Source: CAXBES01 sp965367015
GTDB lineage: Bacteria > Bacteroidota > Bacteroidia > Flavobacteriales > Flavobacteriaceae
Assembly: GCA_965367015.1 (NCBI GenBank)
Contig: CBDUGY010000074.1
Coordinates: forward strand, 1-14,647
DNA: 14,647 nucleotides
Direction: 5' to 3'
Position 1 is the stretch's first letter. Each line of letters starts with the position of its first letter. The translations under genes were made by a program, and so were the position numbers. Shown one piece after another: positions 1 through 6,768 of the stretch. The notes below the pieces were generated by a model that was not told the origin of the DNA, searched no databases, and saw nothing but the letters and a program-made list of their open reading frames with translations.

Positions 1-228
1 AAAGACAGCTATAACGAAAAACTCTCCGGTAGAAGAGCTAATGCTACGCTTAACTGGTACATTAATCAAGGAATAGATGCATCTCGATTAAGCGCAAAAG
101 GATATGGAGAATATCAGCTTGTAAACGACTGCGGTAATGAGTCGGAATGTAGTGAAGAAGATCATCAACTAAACAGACGCTCTATGTTTATCATTCAAGA
201 TCATCAGTCAACCTTAAGCTCAAAATAA
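1..228 (+). CDS. OmpA-family outer-membrane protein, C-terminal end (5' truncated)
   Basis: The frame is open from the first base and ends at TAA 226-228, giving the last 75 residues of a protein whose start lies outside the window. The visible part fits the second half of an OmpA/Pal/MotB peptidoglycan-binding domain: a helix with LSGRRA, then a strand region ending in SAKGYGE, and a terminal NRRS followed by a hydrophobic strand, matching the family's usual NRR[TS] ending. A short loop with two cysteines (NDCGNESEC) precedes it. By family knowledge the domain binds meso-diaminopimelate in peptidoglycan and tethers the outer membrane to the wall. N-terminal domains (for example a beta-barrel or PD40 repeats) cannot be judged. 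No clear terminator follows before the next promoter. Confidence 0.85.
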   Translation, partial: KDSYNEKLSGRRANATLNWYINQGIDASRLSAKGYGEYQLVNDCGNESECSEEDHQLNRRSMFIIQDHQSTLSSK

Positions 229-255
229 TAAACTTGTGTTCAGAGATAACATTTG

Positions 256-288
256 TTTGTAATAACATCTTCCTATTTCGTATTTTTG
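256..288 (+). promoter_or_regulatory. Bacteroidota-type promoter for the idi operon
   Basis: TTTG (256-259) and TATTTTTG (281-288) are separated by 21 bases. They fit the -33 TTTG / -7 TANNTTTG pattern of Bacteroidota primary sigma factors. The -7 box lies 18 bases before the ATG at 307. This supports that ATG as the idi start, since the longer reading frame from 253 would place the promoter inside the coding sequence. Confidence 0.6.
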
Positions 289-306
289 AAGAAATTGAAG
301 ATTGCT

Positions 307-825
307 ATGAATGAAGAACAAGTGATTCTTGTTAATGAAAAAGATGAAAAAATAGGGTTGATGCCAAAATTGGAAGCACATCAAAAAGGAGTGCTTCATC
401 GAGCCTTTTCTGTTTTTATATTTAATGACAAGAATGAATTAATGCTACAACAAAGAGCGTTAAATAAATATCATTCTCCCGGACTCTGGACCAATACGTG
501 TTGCAGCCATCAACGTGATGGCGAAACTACATTAGAAGCGGGTAAGCGTAGATTACAGGAGGAAATGGGTTTTAATACACCTCTCAAGGAAACTACCTCA
601 TTTATCTATAAAGCACCCTTCGATAATGGTCTTACTGAGCATGAATTAGACCATATTTTAGTCGGCTCTTTCAATGATGTCCCTAGTATTAATACAAATG
701 AAGTTGCCTCATGGAAATGGATGCTTTTAGACGATGTTGAAGAAGATATTAAACAAAATCCCGACCAGTATACGGCCTGGTTTAAAATTATATTCGAAAA
801 GTTCCATCATCACTTAATCTCATGA
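307..825 (+). CDS. idi: Isopentenyl-diphosphate delta-isomerase, type I
   Basis: This Nudix-fold enzyme of 172 residues interconverts isopentenyl diphosphate and dimethylallyl diphosphate, supplying the starter for isoprenoids such as quinones, carotenoids and undecaprenyl carriers. The start is ATG 307. The frame extends upstream only to a TTG at 253, but that extension covers the promoter and adds a sequence foreign to the family. Family residues are present: metal-binding His25, His31 and His68, the catalytic cysteine in TNTCCSH (Cys66), a Nudix-like helix with EAGKRRLQEE (77-86), and the acidic TEHE pair Glu111/Glu113. Length is normal for bacterial type I enzymes. The stop overlaps the next start (ATGA at 822-825), which indicates translational coupling. 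This is the first gene of the operon. Confidence 0.95.
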   Translation: MNEEQVILVNEKDEKIGLMPKLEAHQKGVLHRAFSVFIFNDKNELMLQQRALNKYHSPGLWTNTCCSHQRDGETTLEAGKRRLQEEMGFNTPLKETTSFIYKAPFDNGLTEHELDHILVGSFNDVPSINTNEVASWKWMLLDDVEEDIKQNPDQYTAWFKIIFEKFHHHLIS

Positions 826-1229
826 GTTTAACAATTTACAGAAAAGCCCATTTCAATGCGGCACACCGTTTATACAAAGAAGGATGGAGTGATATCAAGA
901 ATTTTGAAGTATTCGGAAAATGCAGTAATCCTAATTACCACGGGCATAACTACGAACTCATAGTTGGTCTAACAGGTGAAGTTGATCCTGAAACAGGATA
1001 CCTAATCGATCTTAAAATATTAAAGAATATTATTGCGGAAGAAATTGAAGAACCTTTCGACCACAAAAATCTTAATGTTGAAGTGACAGAGTTTCAAAAT
1101 TTGAACCCTACGGTAGAAAATATTGCCATTGTGATCTGGAATAAACTCCGCAAACGTTTAGATAAGAAATTTGATATTTCTGTGAAATTGTACGAAACAC
1201 CGCGAAACTTTGTGGTTTATACCGGTTAA
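822..1229 (+). CDS. 6-pyruvoyl-tetrahydropterin synthase / QueD-family protein
   Basis: This 135-residue T-fold protein acts on 7,8-dihydroneopterin triphosphate. The family makes either 6-pyruvoyl-tetrahydropterin (tetrahydrobiopterin route) or 6-carboxy-tetrahydropterin (QueD, queuosine and 7-deazaguanine route). Zinc ligands are visible: His15 in FNAAHR and His40/His42 in YHGHNY. The catalytic cysteine is Cys34, with Asp80-His81 in FDHKN and a substrate-anchoring Glu125 in YETPRN. Cys34 and the HGH are separated by five residues (CSNPNYHGH). As I recall, this spacing resembles animal-type PTPS, whereas QueD usually has a shorter C-x3-HGH. A biopterin role is therefore possible, but this is inference. 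The gene overlaps idi by four bases, and the next gene starts three bases after its stop. Confidence 0.85.
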   Translation: MSLTIYRKAHFNAAHRLYKEGWSDIKNFEVFGKCSNPNYHGHNYELIVGLTGEVDPETGYLIDLKILKNIIAEEIEEPFDHKNLNVEVTEFQNLNPTVENIAIVIWNKLRKRLDKKFDISVKLYETPRNFVVYTG

Positions 1230-1232
1230 TTC

Positions 1233-1688
1233 ATGAATTTAAAAGTAGGTGATAAGCTTCCTGTTTTTGAATTGTATGATCAGGATGGAAAGCTGTTTAA
1301 AATTGAGACATTATTAATGAAACATCCAATCGTGATCTATTTTTATCCGAAAAATTTCACTCCTGGCTGCACAAAAGAAGCCTGTAGTTTTCGTGATAAT
1401 TACGAGGATTTTTTATCGACAGGCGCAAAAGTAATTGGTATTAGCAGCGATAGTATAGCATCACATAAGAAATTCAGTAATCGCTACCATCTGCCATTTA
1501 TGTTATTGGCAGATTCAAAAGGTGAAGCCAGGAGGCTTTTTGGAGTTAAATCATCCTTTTTGGGAATGCTGCCCGGCAGAGAAACTTTTGTATTCAACAA
1601 GGAAGGAATACTAAGCTATAAATTTCAGTCGCTAAATTCCCGACCTCATATAGACCATGCACTCCATGAATTAAAAAAACTAAATTGA
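1233..1688 (+). CDS. bcp: Peroxiredoxin, Bcp/PrxQ type
   Basis: This 151-residue thioredoxin-fold thiol peroxidase should reduce hydrogen peroxide and organic hydroperoxides in the cytoplasm; no signal peptide is seen. The active site TPGCTKEAC contains Thr43, peroxidatic Cys46 and resolving Cys51, five residues apart as in the alpha-helical resolving-Cys PrxQ/Bcp class. The conserved arginine is Arg116 in PGRETFVF. The N-terminal half begins with the usual VGDKLPVFEL. Length is typical. It lies three bases after the pterin enzyme gene, and its stop overlaps the TTG start of manA. Its place in the operon suggests housekeeping expression rather than an OxyR-type stress unit, but no regulator site was found. 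Confidence 0.93.
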   Translation: MNLKVGDKLPVFELYDQDGKLFKIETLLMKHPIVIYFYPKNFTPGCTKEACSFRDNYEDFLSTGAKVIGISSDSIASHKKFSNRYHLPFMLLADSKGEARRLFGVKSSFLGMLPGRETFVFNKEGILSYKFQSLNSRPHIDHALHELKKLN

Positions 1689-2662
1689 GTAAATCTGACC
1701 TTCCATATATTTTTAAATTTGATCCTATTCTTAAGAAAAAAGTCTGGGGAGGGAGAAAACTTTCTGAACTATATCACAAAGATGGCGGGGAGAAGATAGG
1801 TGAGAGTTGGGAATTATCTGGAGTAGAGGATAATATTTCGAAAGTCTCAAACGGAAGGTTAAAAGGTACAACCTTAACTCAGCTTATCGAAATCTTTAAG
1901 TCGGATTTGGTAGGGGAGAAGGTCCATACTCGCTTCGGAAAGGATTTTCCATTGTTATTTAAATTTATCGATGCTCGAGAAGATCTTTCGGTACAGCTGC
2001 ACCCAAATGATGATTTGGCAGCCGAGCGACATAATTCCTTTGGAAAAACCGAAATGTGGTATATTTTAAATACGGAAAAGGAGGCTCGTCTTATTCTTGG
2101 TTTTAATCAGAAGATGACCGAAGAAAAGTATTTAAAGTTTCTTACAGAAAATAAAATAACTGAAATTCTACATACCGAAAAAGTTACCCGTGGTGATGCC
2201 TATTATGTAAAACCGGGAACAGTTCATGCCATTGGCGGTGGGGTTCTGCTGGCAGAAATACAACAAACTTCAGATATCACTTATCGCATTTATGATTGGA
2301 ATAGACCCGATACCAACGGAAAGCCACGTGAACTTCATACTGAAATGGCACTTGCAGCCATAGATTTCAATGCTCCTACCGGTCAATTGCGATATTCAGA
2401 ACAGGAGAATGCTGTGGTTAATATTTGCAAATCTCCTTACTTTGAAACCAATAAACTGAAACTATCCGAAACTTTCGAAAGAGACCTCACAAGCCTGCAT
2501 TCCTTTGTGGTATATATGTGTATAGAGGGTGCTGCTACATTAAAGTCTGAAAATTTTTCCGAAGAAATTATATGTGGACAAACCGTTCTAATACCTGCGA
2601 TTATTAAGAATATTAGGTTTAGTACCTCTAACGCCACATTTTTAGAAGTATATGTTCCCTAA
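1685..2662 (+). CDS. manA: Mannose-6-phosphate isomerase, class I
   Basis: This 325-residue zinc enzyme interconverts fructose-6-phosphate and mannose-6-phosphate, feeding GDP-mannose and polysaccharide synthesis or allowing mannose use. Cupin-type motifs in order: QLHPND (104-109, zinc ligands Gln104/His106), GKTEMWY (120-126, zinc ligand Glu123), and KPGTVHAIGGG (176-186, zinc ligand His181), followed by the catalytic arginine in TYRIYDWNR (Arg201). Length fits the short Firmicutes/Bacteroidota class I form. No ATG exists near the N-terminus. TTG at 1685, overlapping the upstream TGA, is the only start that keeps the conserved N-terminal KFDPILKKKVWGG region, so a TTG start with coupled translation is inferred. 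It is the last gene of the idi operon. Confidence 0.93.
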   Translation: MSKSDLPYIFKFDPILKKKVWGGRKLSELYHKDGGEKIGESWELSGVEDNISKVSNGRLKGTTLTQLIEIFKSDLVGEKVHTRFGKDFPLLFKFIDAREDLSVQLHPNDDLAAERHNSFGKTEMWYILNTEKEARLILGFNQKMTEEKYLKFLTENKITEILHTEKVTRGDAYYVKPGTVHAIGGGVLLAEIQQTSDITYRIYDWNRPDTNGKPRELHTEMALAAIDFNAPTGQLRYSEQENAVVNICKSPYFETNKLKLSETFERDLTSLHSFVVYMCIEGAATLKSENFSEEIICGQTVLIPAIIKNIRFSTSNATFLEVYVP

Positions 2663-2677
2663 TCATCTCTAAAGTAG

Positions 2678-2685
2678 TATTTTTG
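2678..2685 (+). promoter_or_regulatory. -7 box upstream of the 88-residue protein gene
   Basis: TATTTTTG matches TANNTTTG exactly and lies 16 bases before the ATG at 2702. The expected -33 TTTG is not clear. It suggests the small gene has its own promoter in addition to possible read-through from manA. Confidence 0.5.
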
Positions 2686-2701
2686 CCAAAAATTTAATAT
2701 T

Positions 2702-2968
2702 ATGGCAAGCGTACGAGATTTAAAAAGAGATATAAATTATGTGTTGGGGGATATCATTGAAGCAGTGTATATCTGGGAACTAACAAATCCTTCAAAGGAC
2801 AACAAAAACGCAGAAGCTGTTATTGATGAGGCGATCGTGACTTTCGATGACCTCATTGTAAAAGTAAATCAGAAAGATGTTGAAAACAAAAAACAACACT
2901 TTAAGGCAATCAATGCCGAATTAGAAACACGAGGAAGAAAATTGATAGATAAAATTAATGCACTTTAA
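2702..2968 (+). CDS. Small helical protein of unknown function
   Basis: This is an 88-residue cytoplasmic protein with no signal peptide or membrane segment. It is rich in charged residues and reads as three to four amphipathic helices: residues 3-26, 36-56 and 58-87. It contains the segment YVLGDIIEAVYIWE. I recall similar short proteins annotated as hypothetical in Flavobacteriaceae, but I cannot assign a domain or function. The good -7 box, the clean ATG and the coding-like composition support a real gene. It follows manA after 39 bases on the same strand. Its TAA (2966-2968) directly abuts the stop of the convergent lipoprotein gene, with no terminator between them. Confidence 0.8.
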   Translation: MASVRDLKRDINYVLGDIIEAVYIWELTNPSKDNKNAEAVIDEAIVTFDDLIVKVNQKDVENKKQHFKAINAELETRGRKLIDKINAL

Positions 2969-3676
2969 TTAGATCCCTTCTTCTTTACGATTTTTTATAT
3001 AAGACTCCAATATTTTACCGTATTTGGAGTCTTTTATTTTTGGGGTAAGTGCGTTGTAGACTGTATCCAAGTATTTAATATTAGCGTCATAAACCTCAGT
3101 TAACATTAAAAATGGAGCCGCTTCAGCGTCATTGTGATTCATCGCAAAGTTTACTGTCATTAAATACCTGCTCGCGACAACCGCTTCCTGCTCTCTTTTC
3201 GAGGCTTCAACAATAGAATCATTGCTTGCCTGCTTGGCTCTAAACCCTTTTTCGATCAATTCCAGGTTTTTATCACTATAGCGCTTATTCAATTTATCGA
3301 ATTCCTTTAAAATTGTTTCATTTCTGGAACCAGTAACTTCGGCATCTAAGTTGAAATTCTTTAAAGTGGTTTTAATGTGGATTTCGCCCGGTTCGGCAAA
3401 AAATGCGATTCGGTCGTCAAGGAGAGATCCATCCTTCAGTCGGACGTATAGATAATATAATTGCGGACTCACTATCTCTTCGGAAAAGCTAAAATTTGAT
3501 GCTCCATTGATAGAAACGGAATCTACGGTAACCAATGTAGAATCGTCTATTTTCTGAAGCAATAAGGTTCCTTTTTTCAAACCTGCAACCTCGCCGGTAA
3601 GCTTCATTTCATTCTCGCTTTTAGAACAGCTTAAAATGGTTAGAAATACTAATAGAACCGAAAGAAAAGACTTCAT
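2969..3676 (-). CDS. DUF4369-domain lipoprotein without a thioredoxin domain
   Basis: This 235-residue exported protein begins with a lipoprotein signal peptide ending in TILSC, so Cys17 is the likely lipidated residue. Residues 26-115 read like a DUF4369 beta domain: GEVAGLKKGTLLLQKI, a VDS...G.F.F block, and FFAEPGEI. In Bacteroidota this domain usually precedes a ResA/TlpA thioredoxin domain. Here the remainder (120-235) is a charged helical region (LKEFDKLNKRYSDKN..., RKEEGI at the end) with no CxxC motif and no thioredoxin fold signs. It is therefore the stand-alone DUF4369 form. Its role is unknown, and an envelope location is inferred. It is transcribed towards the small gene at 2702-2968, with zero bases between the two stop codons. 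Confidence 0.85.
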   Translation of the reverse strand: MKSFLSVLLVFLTILSCSKSENEMKLTGEVAGLKKGTLLLQKIDDSTLVTVDSVSINGASNFSFSEEIVSPQLYYLYVRLKDGSLLDDRIAFFAEPGEIHIKTTLKNFNLDAEVTGSRNETILKEFDKLNKRYSDKNLELIEKGFRAKQASNDSIVEASKREQEAVVASRYLMTVNFAMNHNDAEAAPFLMLTEVYDANIKYLDTVYNALTPKIKDSKYGKILESYIKNRKEEGI

Positions 3677-3700
3677 ATAGAATTAATTTTAATACGTGGG

Positions 3701-3727
3701 CAAAGATGCTGCTTTTTCAGAATTCAA
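3701..3727 (-). promoter_or_regulatory. Candidate promoter of the DUF4369 lipoprotein gene
   Basis: On the minus strand, TTG (3725-3727) and CATCTTTG (3701-3708) are 16 bases apart. The latter differs by one base from TANNTTTG. The -7 box lies 24 bases before the ATG. The spacing is shorter than usual, so this is only a candidate. Confidence 0.35.
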
Positions 3728-3785
3728 CCGAAATAAAAGATGATTAATTCGAAAGAATATTGATAATCTTTATAGAAGCTGTTGC

Positions 3786-5123
3786 TTAGCTCGTAGCCGC
3801 TAATTGCATCAAAACAGTACACGCTACCGCTCCCAATGTACCAATAGCATAACCAAAAACTGCTAAAAGAACTCCAACAGTTGCAAGCGATGGGTGAAAG
3901 GCTGAGGCTACGATTGGTGCAGAAGCGGCACCCCCAACATTTGCCTGACTTCCTACGGCTAAGAAGAAATAAGGCGCTTTTATCAATTTTGCTACTAGTA
4001 TCAACAATCCGGCATGAATAAGCATCCAGACTAACCCGATCACTATAAGGCCTTTATTTTCGAAAATAAGTGTGAGATCCATTTTCATTCCAATACTGGC
4101 AACAAGTATATAAATAAAAACACTTCCGATTTTACTGGCACCGGCACCTTCATAACTTCTGGCTTTTGTATAGGAAAGTAAAACTCCAATTATGGTTGTG
4201 ATGGTGATCATCCAAAAGAAACTTGAGCTTAAAAATGTGAACATGTTTCGGGTGATTCCCGGATCTAACCCATTGACAAAAGATTCAAATAAACCACTTA
4301 GGTAGCCTGCTCCAAAATGTGCAAAACTTACTGTTCCGAAGGCAATTCCAGCGAGGATCATAAGATCGGCTAAGGAAGGATTTCGGGTTACACTGAGAGA
4401 GTAATTGGAAACTTTTTCTTTTAAGCTCTCAATGGCAGAAGTGTCTGCCCCAAGCCATTTGTCAATTTTAGCCGATTTACCGATACCGATTAAAATTATC
4501 GCCATCCAGATATTTGCAACCACTATATCAACGAATACCATTCCACCGTATAGTTTCTGATTATACCCATAGATCTCTAACATCGCGGTTTGATTCGCAC
4601 CGCCGCCTATCCAGCTCCCTGCAAGTGTTGATAACCCTCGCCATACAGCATCGGCACCTACGCCTCCAACAGTTTCCGGAGATATTGTACCTATAAGAAG
4701 AACTGCAACGGGTCCTCCAATAATAATTCCAGCAGTACCTGTGAGAAACATGATTAAGGCCTTCGGGCCCAGATTAAAAACGGCTTTCAGATCTATACTT
4801 AAAGTCATAAGTACCAATGCAGCCGGAAGTAAATAACGGCTGGACATATAATAAAGGTTCGAACTGCCTTTAACGGCATCACCGGTTTCGGATACTGTGG
4901 TCCAATCTGGAGCAATAATCCCAAAGGTTGTGAGAAGAGCAGGAATAAAATAGGCAACAAATAAGGCGGGAACAATTTTATAGAAACTATTCCAAAATCC
5001 TGATTCTTTCGAAGAGGTAAAGAAGATAAAACCCAAAGCCACCATTAAAATCCCAAAGACAATAGTGTCGTTTGTGAATAATGGGGTAGTGTCCTTTATA
5101 ATTTCTGAAACTGTATCCTGCAT
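3786..5123 (-). CDS. DUF819-family polytopic membrane protein
   Basis: This inner-membrane protein of 445 residues has about ten to twelve hydrophobic helices and no signal peptide. It resembles the DUF819 (YjcL-like) family, whose substrate is not established to my knowledge. An internal duplication is visible. RYLLPAALVLMTLSIDLK (96-113) and the following helix correspond to IYILVASIGMKMDL (337-350). The glycine-rich break LAGSWIGGGANQTAM (167-181) corresponds to LAVGSQANVGGAASAP (388-403). Two inverted halves with unwound glycine-rich segments recall sodium/anion antiporter and BASS-type folds, so a transporter role is inferred. It lies 41 bases downstream of the RHH gene on the same strand and is probably the last gene of the SPFH unit. 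A weak TATTTTG-like box (5140-5146) could give it extra expression. Confidence 0.88.
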   Translation of the reverse strand: MQDTVSEIIKDTTPLFTNDTIVFGILMVALGFIFFTSSKESGFWNSFYKIVPALFVAYFIPALLTTFGIIAPDWTTVSETGDAVKGSSNLYYMSSRYLLPAALVLMTLSIDLKAVFNLGPKALIMFLTGTAGIIIGGPVAVLLIGTISPETVGGVGADAVWRGLSTLAGSWIGGGANQTAMLEIYGYNQKLYGGMVFVDIVVANIWMAIILIGIGKSAKIDKWLGADTSAIESLKEKVSNYSLSVTRNPSLADLMILAGIAFGTVSFAHFGAGYLSGLFESFVNGLDPGITRNMFTFLSSSFFWMITITTIIGVLLSYTKARSYEGAGASKIGSVFIYILVASIGMKMDLTLIFENKGLIVIGLVWMLIHAGLLILVAKLIKAPYFFLAVGSQANVGGAASAPIVASAFHPSLATVGVLLAVFGYAIGTLGAVACTVLMQLAATS

Positions 5124-5164
5124 GTTGTAAGTTTTGACGCAAAATACAATTTATTGTGGATTTT

Positions 5165-5329
5165 TTAGCTTTCTTTTTTCTTCGGGTGCCTGCCCGATTT
5201 TTTCAATGATTCATTAAGCATCCACTCGATTTGTCCATTGGTACTACGAAATTCGTCTGCAGCCCATTTCTCGATGGCTTTCATCATATCTTCGTTAACC
5301 CGAAGTGCGAATGCTTTCTTTTTTGACAT
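5165..5329 (-). CDS. Arc-like ribbon-helix-helix DNA-binding protein (54 residues)
   Basis: This very short gene is easily missed. ATG at 5327-5329 and TAA at 5165-5167 encode 54 residues. The N-terminus KKKAFALRVNEDMMKAIEKWA has the Arc/MetJ pattern: a basic strand (AFALRV, residues 6-11), helix A (13-25), a turn with RSTNGQ, and helix B (IEWMLNESLKK). It ends in a basic tail GRHPKKK. RHH proteins bind DNA as dimers through the paired strands. The core WAADE-RSTNGQIE-ML-GR-PK matches my recollection of small Arc-family proteins encoded next to SPFH genes in other phyla. Its start lies one base after the stop of the alpha/beta hydrolase gene, so translation is almost certainly coupled. It may autoregulate this operon (inference). 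Confidence 0.88.
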   Translation of the reverse strand: MSKKKAFALRVNEDMMKAIEKWAADEFRSTNGQIEWMLNESLKKSGRHPKKKES

Positions 5330-5330
5330 A

Positions 5331-6260
5331 CTACTTTTTAATAAAATCGCTTATAGATTCAATAAGTTCCGGCATCACCGGAGTTTTATACTCATTGTAC
5401 GATTTTTGATTTTCCATATCGTTACCTTCAATCTCCTTGAGAATATGGTTCATATTTGTAACCACTATGTATTCTGCCCCCGGTTTGGCTCTGTGCAGTG
5501 CTTCGGCCTCACTAACGTGAACTTGTAGATCCTTATCTCCATTTATAATAAGTACAGGAATGTTCAATTTTGCAATCTCAGCTTTGGGATTATATTGCAT
5601 CCAACTACGGATAAATGGCTGTATATCTTTTCTAAATATAGATGCCAAGCCGGGGCTGTAATTAACAGCCACTCCATTTGTGCGAAGATCATCGAATGAT
5701 TCTCGTGCGTTTTCTTTTAATCCCGGTGCTTGCTTTTCAAGTTGATCTACTATAACGTCATCAATGCTTTGTCCCGCTCCTGCAAGTGAGATAAAACCAT
5801 CTGCACGACCTTGAGCCGCAACCATGGCAACCAAGGAACCTTGGCTATGCCCAATTAAGTATATCTTAGAAAATTCGTTGCCTTTCCTGAAATACTCAAT
5901 TATATCTTTAGCATCTTCGATAAAACTATCGAAACGAATATCCTTTTCAGAAACACTACGGTCTTTCATCTGCTTCACAATACGCTTATCATATCGGTAA
6001 CTTGCAATTCCTTCCTCGAAAAGCCCTTCTGCCAAATATCGAAGCGAATTATTTTTCATCATCTGCTGATTTCCATCCCTATCGGTTGGACCTGAACCCC
6101 CTATTATGATCGCTAGAGGAATTTTTTCCGAAGTGGATGGATTTAATAGCGTGCCATCGATTAATGGACTAACACTAATTTCTTGAGATTTAAATTTATT
6201 TTCCTGCGCTATCGTAATTCCGAAGCATAGTAAAAAGAGTATTATTAATTTCGTTTTCAT
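5331..6260 (-). CDS. Secreted alpha/beta hydrolase
   Basis: This 309-residue serine hydrolase starts at the ATG at 6258-6260, which gives a standard signal peptide (MKTKLIILFLLCFGITIAQ) with cleavage after Gln19 or nearby. The longer frame from 6326 would add a lysine-rich leader overlapping the upstream gene and is rejected. The fold is marked by GGSGPTDRDGN (54-64, oxyanion-hole region), the nucleophile elbow GHSQG with Ser139, INGDKDLQV with probable catalytic Asp244, and NMNHIL with His272. It resembles S9/dienelactone-hydrolase-like and YqiA-like hydrolases; the natural substrate is unknown. The protein should act in the periplasm or at the membrane. It lies four bases after the PH-like gene and one base before the RHH gene, inside the SPFH unit. 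Confidence 0.9.
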   Translation of the reverse strand: MKTKLIILFLLCFGITIAQENKFKSQEISVSPLIDGTLLNPSTSEKIPLAIIIGGSGPTDRDGNQQMMKNNSLRYLAEGLFEEGIASYRYDKRIVKQMKDRSVSEKDIRFDSFIEDAKDIIEYFRKGNEFSKIYLIGHSQGSLVAMVAAQGRADGFISLAGAGQSIDDVIVDQLEKQAPGLKENARESFDDLRTNGVAVNYSPGLASIFRKDIQPFIRSWMQYNPKAEIAKLNIPVLIINGDKDLQVHVSEAEALHRAKPGAEYIVVTNMNHILKEIEGNDMENQKSYNEYKTPVMPELIESISDFIKK

Positions 6261-6264
6261 TGTG

Positions 6265-6762
6265 TTACAATTTATTTTTATAAGTTTCGAGTACTTTTTT
6301 GGCTTCCTCTTCTTTTTGAGTGCCAATTAGTAACTTCTTTCCGTCCTTAAACACAATTTGAATGCCAATATTGCCTTTTACATTAAGTGCTGCTCCCTTT
6401 TTTCGAAATGAGACGACTTTATAACCCCATCCACCATAATCGGCAATCGGATTATACTCGGTTACATAGCATTTTTCTATTTCCGACCACCGGGTGGTTT
6501 TAAGTTTTAGATGGAATGGCCAAAACCCATAATGGATCCCTTGCTCATCAATTCTGGTTTTAAGTTTAAAAGAAAAAGCTATTAAGAACAATAATAAGAT
6601 TGTGAAACCTCCGGTGAAGATGGATATCCAGAATGCAGTTGCATCATTTTCGAGTTCACTATAGGATTTTGCTACAACAAGAATCGTAATAATTGCGATT
6701 ATAACCAATAACAAACGAAACCACCATTGATTAAAGCGTTGTTCTTCCAGAAATACTTTCAT
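6265..6762 (-). CDS. Two-helix membrane protein with PH-like C-terminal domain
   Basis: This 165-residue protein has two transmembrane helices (about 14-31 and 43-64) and a soluble beta-rich domain (about 66-165). The soluble part reads like a bacterial PH-like domain: TRIDEQGIHYGFWPFH, WSEIEKCYV, the conspicuous NPIADYGGWGYKV (104-116), then GIQIVFKDGKKLLIGTQK and a final helix EEEAKKVLETYK. That pattern (strand, dGWG turn, G-x-G-hydrophobic strand, 'iGTq' strand, C-terminal helix) is typical of bacterial PH domains. I do not recognise a named family with certainty. It sits six bases downstream of the SPFH gene and four bases before the hydrolase gene, so it is likely to work with the SPFH membrane scaffold (inference). 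Confidence 0.85.
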   Translation of the reverse strand: MKVFLEEQRFNQWWFRLLLVIIAIITILVVAKSYSELENDATAFWISIFTGGFTILLLFLIAFSFKLKTRIDEQGIHYGFWPFHLKLKTTRWSEIEKCYVTEYNPIADYGGWGYKVVSFRKKGAALNVKGNIGIQIVFKDGKKLLIGTQKEEEAKKVLETYKNKL

Positions 6763-6768
6763 AATTAT

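Noticed and set aside
253..306. N-terminal extension of the idi reading frame from a TTG at 253
   Set aside because: It contains the promoter boxes and a sequence unlike the family. ATG 307 gives the normal IDI N-terminus.
5182..5203. Plus-strand hairpin TCGGG-TGCCTG-CCCGA followed by TTTTTT, resembling a terminator
   Set aside because: It lies inside the RHH gene on the opposite strand, and no plus-strand gene ends there. It is probably chance from the SGRHPKK coding region.
3786..5329. RHH protein as the antitoxin of a toxin-antitoxin pair
   Set aside because: Neither neighbour resembles a toxin. They are a secreted hydrolase with a signal peptide and a polytopic membrane protein.
6261..6326. 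N-terminal extension of the alpha/beta hydrolase frame
   Set aside because: It overlaps the upstream gene and would bury the signal peptide. ATG at 6258-6260 yields a clean signal peptide.
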